A DNA stretch of 6,960 nt from an uncultured Lachnospiraceae bacterium. GTDB taxonomy: Bacteria > Bacillota > Clostridia > Lachnospirales > Lachnospiraceae. The notes under the pieces were generated by a model. That model made no database searches and had not been told where the DNA came from. It saw nothing but the letters and a program-made list of their open reading frames with translations. This document shows positions 1 to 5,300 of this stretch, one piece after another. The position numbers were made by a program, and so were the translations under genes. How positions within the stretch are numbered: position 1 is the stretch's first letter; each line of letters begins with the position of its first letter. The stretch is taken from the NCBI GenBank assembly GCA_934434905.1, contig CAKSAI010000166.1, positions 1 through 6,960 of the forward strand. The letters are read 5' to 3'.

Positions 1-214
1 CATCGACGGCAGGGAATATGTAGCATTTTCCTATGGATGTATTCTGCTTGCGGCGAAGGGTGTAACCCCGGATACGGTCATAAGCAGGGATGATCTTGCA
101 CCAGAGAAGCGCATTCCAGATGATGGTGAGAGGGTTGCATTTACCATTGCAGGAATCCCATACTGTGAGTATGCCGCTGCGGATGATTACAGCGTGTGGC
201 TGCCGCTGGAGTAG
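1..214 (+). CDS. C-terminal fragment of an upstream glycosidase-like protein (possibly GH127/DUF1680-type)
   Basis: An open frame enters from the left edge (first full codon at 2) and ends at TAG 212-214, giving the last 70 residues of a protein whose start lies outside the window. The fragment contains VAFSYGCILLAAKG near its beginning and ends DDYSVWLPLE. The first motif resembles the 'VAF-x-YGP-LVLA' strand of the C-terminal beta-sandwich region of GH127-type (DUF1680) beta-L-arabinofuranosidase-like proteins, although here a Cys replaces the usual Pro. The ending on an aromatic/hydrophobic strand also fits a terminal beta-sandwich. This rests on a short match and is tentative; any other beta-sandwich-ending carbohydrate enzyme is possible. 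The next gene begins 23 bp downstream on the same strand, so the two are probably co-transcribed. Confidence 0.6.
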   Translation, partial: IDGREYVAFSYGCILLAAKGVTPDTVISRDDLAPEKRIPDDGERVAFTIAGIPYCEYAAADDYSVWLPLE

Positions 215-223
215 TGAAATGAA

Positions 224-228
224 AGGAG
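224..228 (+). promoter_or_regulatory. Shine-Dalgarno site for the GHL6-type gene
   Basis: AGGAG lies 9 bases before the ATG at 238, inside an AAAGGAG run. It fixes the start of the downstream gene, because the intergenic gap is only 23 bp and the frame's next Met codons lack such a site. No promoter-like pair of boxes is visible in the gap, which supports read-through from the upstream gene. Confidence 0.85.
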
Positions 229-237
229 TTTACTATA

Positions 238-2271
238 ATGTGGTATAAGAATGCATGGCGTCGTCATCTGTGTGATATGCATATTGACGACTGGAAGCCG
301 GATTTTCTCTCCCAGTTTGATCCGGACACATATGTGGAGAATTTAAAGCGTGCCAATGTGAAGAATGCGATGATTTATTTCCAGTCCCATGTTGGTTTGT
401 GCTATTATCCGACGAAATCGGGAAGGATGCATAATGCTTTTGTGGGAAGAGAGAATATGATGAAGCGGGTGGAGAGGCTGTGTCATGAGGCAGGAATCTC
501 TGTTACCGGATACTACAGTCTGATCTATAACAATTATGCACATGATCTGCATCCCGAGTGGCGCATCGTAGGTCCGGATGGGAAGTCTGCACGTGAGAAG
601 TGCCTGGAGAATGATCTGGGCTTTGCGGCAAAGGGTGTGACGCGCTATGGAACCTGCTGCCCCAATAATATGGAATACCGCGCTTTTGTCAAGGAGCAGA
701 TCCATGAGATGGCGGAGTATTTTGATTTTGAGGGATTCTTCTTTGATATGCTTTTCTGGCCGGGAGGCCCCTGCTTCTGCGACAGCTGCAAGGCGCGCTG
801 GGTGCGGGAAGTAGGGAATGTTAATATGCCGGGACTCTATGATACGGAGGATCCGAACTGGCAGCTTCATATTGAGAAGCGCAGGGAATGGATGGGTGAA
901 TTCGCGATGTGGGCGACGAAGGAGCTGAAGGCAGCGGCACCCCATGCAAGCGTAGAGCACAATTTCGCAAGCGGTATTACCCATGTGAATCACCGATGTG
1001 CGGATGAACGGGTGAATGATGCATGTGATTATGCAGGCGGCGACTTGTATGATGATCTGTACCGCCATTCATTTGCCTGTAAGTTCTATCGACATATCAC
1101 GAAGAATCAGCCCTTTGAGTATATGTTCAGCCGCTGTGAGCCGGATCTTGGGATGCATACGACCATCAAGCCCGAGGATGCGATGGCGAGCGCTATGTTC
1201 ATTACGGCAGCACATCATGGGGCGACGCTTATCATTGATGCGATAGACCCGGTGGGTACCATGGATGAACGTGTTTATCAGCAGATCGGCGATGTGTTTG
1301 CCAGGCAGATACCCTATGAACCCTATCTGGGGCAGGGAGAAATGATAGAGGATATTGGTCTCTATTACTCCATGAAGAGTAAACCGGTGGTATACAACCC
1401 GCTCAGCAATCACGATGGTGCATTGTTTGCTGCCGAGACGCTGATCCGCAACAATCTGTGCTTTGGAGTCACCAGCGGCTGTATGGATATCGATCGGTAC
1501 AAGACACTGATCGTTCCGTGCCCCGGGATAGAGGATACCTACGATAATGAACGCCTGATCAAATATGTGGAAAACGGCGGAAAGCTGTATTTCAGCGGAA
1601 CCGGCGATCCGGGACTATTAAAGGCCTTTTTTGGCGCGGAATGCGAAGGATATACGGAAGAGCGAATTACATATATTGCACCGAACGGAAGATACCCGGA
1701 GGGCTTCGGCTGGTTTAATCAGAAGTATCCTTTGCAGTTTAGCGGTAATGCGCCTAAGGTGAAGGGGATCGATCCGAAGGATGTGATCGCGACCGTGACG
1801 CTCCCGTATACGAAGCAGGATGTGGTTGCGTTTGCATCCATACATTCCAATCCTCCCGGAATCCTGACGGAGCTTCCGGCAGTGGCAGTGAAGCAATACG
1901 GGAGGGGAATGGTGTTGTGGTCCGCATTCCCAATCGAATGCCGCAGGACTGCGGAATATAAGCATGCCTTCTATCTGCTTATCTCAAATGTATTGAAACC
2001 GGAGCAGACGATCACATCCGATGCACCGCAGGATGTGGAAGTGATCGGTTTTCGGCTTGCGGATGCGATCCAGATCAATGCCGTGCAGTTGAATGAAGCG
2101 GAGAAGGCAAGATATGTGGAGGATTTTCCGGTTTCCGTCAAATGCGATCAATGTCCGCAGCAGGTAATGCTTTTGCCGGGCAGACAAAGTGTGCCGTTTC
2201 ATTACGAGGATGGAATGGTAAGCTTTACGGTATCCGGCTTACACATTTTCGCTATGTATGAAGTGCGATAG
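238..2271 (+). CDS. GHL6-type (GH42-like fold) putative intracellular glycoside hydrolase with beta-galactosidase-trimerization-like domain
   Basis: This is a complete 677-residue protein, ATG to TAG. Residues 1-360 look like a (beta/alpha)8 barrel of the 'hypothetical glycosyl hydrolase 6' type. The seen motifs are MWYKNAWRRHLCDMHIDDW at the start, FQSHVGLCYYPTK (48-60), HPEW (105-108), FEGFFFDM (164-171) and HHGAT (326-330). Residues about 365-590 resemble the Rossmann-like trimerization domain of GH42 beta-galactosidases, with ENGGKLYFSGTG at 445-456 and GRGMVLWSAFP at 556-565. A small C-terminal beta domain follows. C179-x-C181-x-x-C184, with C140/C141 upstream, matches the GH42 structural zinc site. 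D170 lies nine residues before C179, as the GH42 acid/base Glu does before its equivalent Cys; E294 is a candidate nucleophile. Both assignments are inferences. There is no signal peptide, so a cytoplasmic role on imported oligosaccharides is likely. The substrate cannot be read from the sequence, and the family is poorly characterised. It sits between two genes with gaps of 23 and 25 bp. Confidence 0.9.
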   Translation: MWYKNAWRRHLCDMHIDDWKPDFLSQFDPDTYVENLKRANVKNAMIYFQSHVGLCYYPTKSGRMHNAFVGRENMMKRVERLCHEAGISVTGYYSLIYNNYAHDLHPEWRIVGPDGKSAREKCLENDLGFAAKGVTRYGTCCPNNMEYRAFVKEQIHEMAEYFDFEGFFFDMLFWPGGPCFCDSCKARWVREVGNVNMPGLYDTEDPNWQLHIEKRREWMGEFAMWATKELKAAAPHASVEHNFASGITHVNHRCADERVNDACDYAGGDLYDDLYRHSFACKFYRHITKNQPFEYMFSRCEPDLGMHTTIKPEDAMASAMFITAAHHGATLIIDAIDPVGTMDERVYQQIGDVFARQIPYEPYLGQGEMIEDIGLYYSMKSKPVVYNPLSNHDGALFAAETLIRNNLCFGVTSGCMDIDRYKTLIVPCPGIEDTYDNERLIKYVENGGKLYFSGTGDPGLLKAFFGAECEGYTEERITYIAPNGRYPEGFGWFNQKYPLQFSGNAPKVKGIDPKDVIATVTLPYTKQDVVAFASIHSNPPGILTELPAVAVKQYGRGMVLWSAFPIECRRTAEYKHAFYLLISNVLKPEQTITSDAPQDVEVIGFRLADAIQINAVQLNEAEKARYVEDFPVSVKCDQCPQQVMLLPGRQSVPFHYEDGMVSFTVSGLHIFAMYEVR

Positions 2272-2283
2272 ACATGCAACAGA

Positions 2284-2290
2284 AGGGGGA
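2284..2290 (+). promoter_or_regulatory. Shine-Dalgarno site for the giant SLH/beta-helix gene
   Basis: AGGGGGA lies 6 bases before ATG 2297 and supports that start over the in-frame ATG at 2303, which would be about 12 bases away. The 25-bp gap after the preceding stop codon holds no hairpin, so the two genes are probably on one transcript. Confidence 0.75.
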
Positions 2291-2296
2291 AGAGCT

Positions 2297-2395
2297 ATGT
2301 CAATGACAAAGAAGAGTATGCGGTTTCTGGCAGCGGTTCTGGCAATGTGCCTGCTGCTAACCTCAATTCGTCTGGATCCGCTGGTATCCCAGGCA
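2297..2395 (+). other. Sec signal peptide of the giant SLH protein
   Basis: Residues 1-33 have a positive n-region (K5, K6, R9), a hydrophobic core of about 15 residues (F10-I24) rich in Leu and Ala, and a likely signal peptidase I site after VSQA (residue 33) before ETAD. C18 follows LAM, which is a poor lipobox because Met occupies the -1 position and hydrophobic sequence continues after it; a lipoprotein is therefore unlikely. The mature protein would be exported and then held by the SLH repeats. Confidence 0.85.
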
Positions 2396-5300
2396 GAGAC
2401 GGCAGACAAGCCTGCCGGAGTACCTGTCATGTCCGATTTCTACGAGGGGCATGACCAGAAGGATTACCATATAACCATGGCAGATGCAGGAGACAAGGGG
2501 ATTACGGTAACGCATAGTCCCAATGCAAATGACAGTGATTCAGCGCAGATATATCCAAACGGCGGTGAGCGGATCACCAGCAATCAGGCATATTCCGTGA
2601 AAGATGGACTTCAGATCGAGATAGCGGATATTACAAGCGAGATTTCCGACTATTCGTTTGCCATGGCCTTTGGTACCAGCGGGAACAAGACTGTCTGGTA
2701 TCATACAAAGGGATATATGCTGTTGTATGGGAAGAGCGGTAATCTTGTGATCTATGAAACCAATCCGGATAACCTGGCGAGTGCGAACATGAATCATGCA
2801 AAGATCCTTGCGACAGATGCAGATGCCGGGGAATTGGGGAATGCATTAACATTGAATATCCGGATGGATGGAGAGAATTGTATCCTCAAGGTTAATTCCA
2901 GAGAATATACGATTTCAAATGCCAAGGATGTGATAGGGAGCGGAGATAATCTCTATCTGTCCTTTGGCATTATGAGTGATTTTACACTTTCCACCGAGAA
3001 TCAGGTGCAGAACCTTAAGTGGTGGGAGAAGTTTCTGACGAAATCGGTAAGCTACACGTTGTCCGGAATATTCGTGCCGGTAACAGAGGTTGTACTTAAC
3101 CATAACAGTTTAAACATGCTGTTGGATGAATCAGCCCAATTAACAGCGCAGGCAGCGCCTGCAAAGGCAACTAATAAAGAAGTGACATGGGAGTCAAGCG
3201 ATGAACACGTGGCAACTGTTATTGACGGAAAAGTAGCAGCAGTTGGCGCAGGAGATGCTGTGATAACAGCCAGAGCAGCTTACGGCGGAGCGTTTGCTGA
3301 GTGTGCAGTTCATGTGGACAAACCTGCCGGGATACCCGCTGTGTCCGATTTCTACAAGGGACATGACAAGAATTACCATATAACCATGACAGATGCAGGA
3401 GACAAGGGGATTACGGTGACGCATAGTCCCAGTGCAAATGACAGTAATTCATTATATCCGGATGGCGGAGAACGGATCACCAGCAATCAGGCATATTCCG
3501 TGAAAGATGGACTTCAGATCGAGGTGGCGGATATTACAAGTGAGGCTTCTGACTATTCGTTTGCCATGGCCTTTGGCACCAGCGGGAACAAGACGATGTG
3601 GTATCATACCAAGGGATATATGCTGTTGTATGGGAAGAGCGGTAATCTTGTGATCTATGAAACCAATCCGGATAATCTGGGGAGTGCACACATGGGTCAG
3701 GCAAAGATCCTTGCGACAGATGCCAAAGCAGGGGCGCTTAAGGATACGCTGTCACTGAATATACGGATGCGTGGGGAAGATTGTATCCTGCAGGTCAATG
3801 GGAAGGATTATGCGCTTTCAAATGCTAAGGATGTGATCGGAGATGGGGACTGTCTCTATCTGTCATTTGGTGTTATGAGTGATTTTAAGCTCTCTTCGGA
3901 CAATCAGGTGCAGAACCTTAAGTGGTGGGAGAAGTTTCTGACGAAATCGGTAAGCTACACGCTGTCCTGGATATGCGTGCCTTTCGGCGAACAGACAGCC
4001 ACCCCGCCGTCTTGTCTTTCCTGTTTCGGAGAATGCTGGCTGTTTCAGGAAGCAGCGTCTAAGATCAAGATCACACAGACCGAAGAAGGAACCGGAAGTC
4101 ACCGGGTCAGGATCAGGCAGAGCTATCAACCGGAGGACTATGACATAGATATCAGATTCGAGGACATCTATTCAGAGGATCCGAATTATGCAATTGCATT
4201 AGCGTTGGGAAATCAGAGCGACCAATGGTACGATAAAGCGGGGTATATGCTTCTCTATGGAAAGAGCGGAGGCTTTGCCATCGTCGCCACATCCGGTGCT
4301 GCGAATCCTATGAGAGATCCTGCAGTCATAAGTGAGCAGCGCGAAGAGCTGGGAGATACGCTGGAGATAAGCATAAGATTAGTAGAAAATAATTATGTCG
4401 TTACGGTCAATGACATAGCTTATACTATCCCTGCACAATATGATTCAGCGGCGCATAAAATCTCTGATCCGAAGAGCTTAAACCTTGCGTTTGGTATTAT
4501 GAGCGATTTTGCTGTTTCCGGGGGGCAGATTAGTGGATTATCCTTCCATGAGCAGGTTCGGACAGAGTCGATATCCTTTGTGCTGGACAAGGATGGGCTC
4601 TCCCTTCCGGTGGAATCAGCTCGTGAGTTCAGACCCTTGGCTGATCACATGGCATTCATGGAAGGATACGAAGACGGCAGCTTCAAGCCGGAGCAGCTTA
4701 TGACCCGTGAGGAAGCAATCGTCGCTCTTGCGGGATTGCTGGTGGAGGAAGAGGACATCCGGGATGTCTATACTTCGGACTTTACGGATGTTCAGAAGGA
4801 TGATGCTTATTATGATATCGTTGCATATATGGAACGCTGCGGCTTTCTTCCGGACTTTGGGACGGAGCTAAGTGCGGGACAGAGCATTACGCGCGGAGAG
4901 CTTATTGACCTGCTGCTGGATGAGAAGGATGTCTCTTCCGGAGCAGCTATTGCCGATGTAAGCGAAAGGGACGTGCTGTATGGCAAGATCTGTTATGCGG
5001 TGGAGAAGGGGATTCTCTCGCTGGACAGTAACGGCAATTTCAATAAGAAGGGTACAGTTACCCGTGGCGAGGCAGCGAAGGCATTCTGCGTATATCTGGG
5101 GAAAACGACACCAATCACCAATCCGGCGATAACATTCCCGGACGTAAGCGCGGCAACGGAATATGCAGACTATATTCTGCTTGCCACAAATGAAACGGAA
5201 TATCGCAAAGTGACCTATCAGGCGACGTCGGAAGTATCGATTCAGGAATGCATTGACAAAGCAGTGGAGCTTTCGAAGACCACCGATGCGCTGGTAACCA

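Noticed and set aside
219..248. Nine-codon open frame overlapping the GHL6 start, considered as a leader peptide
   Set aside because: It has no Shine-Dalgarno site of its own, contains the downstream gene's site within it, and shows no attenuator-like hairpin.
343..1068. Long open frame of 241 codons on the minus strand
   Set aside because: It lies wholly antisense to the well-supported GHL6-type gene and its translation (Cys-, His- and Ile-rich) shows no recognisable domain. It is a codon-bias shadow.
2297..2353. Lipoprotein signal (LAMC at residues 15-18)
   Set aside because: Met at the -1 position does not fit a lipobox, and the hydrophobic core continues beyond C18. A signal peptidase I site after VSQA fits better.
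2405..3982. Direct repeats considered as a mobile element or CRISPR-like array
   Set aside because: The repeats are long, in frame and encode the same protein module. There are no inverted ends, target duplications or regular spacers.
3863..4129. Minus-strand open frame across the Cys-rich junction, considered as an inserted gene
   Set aside because: The plus-strand frame stays open through the region and links two recognisable module A copies. The minus-strand product has no family signature.
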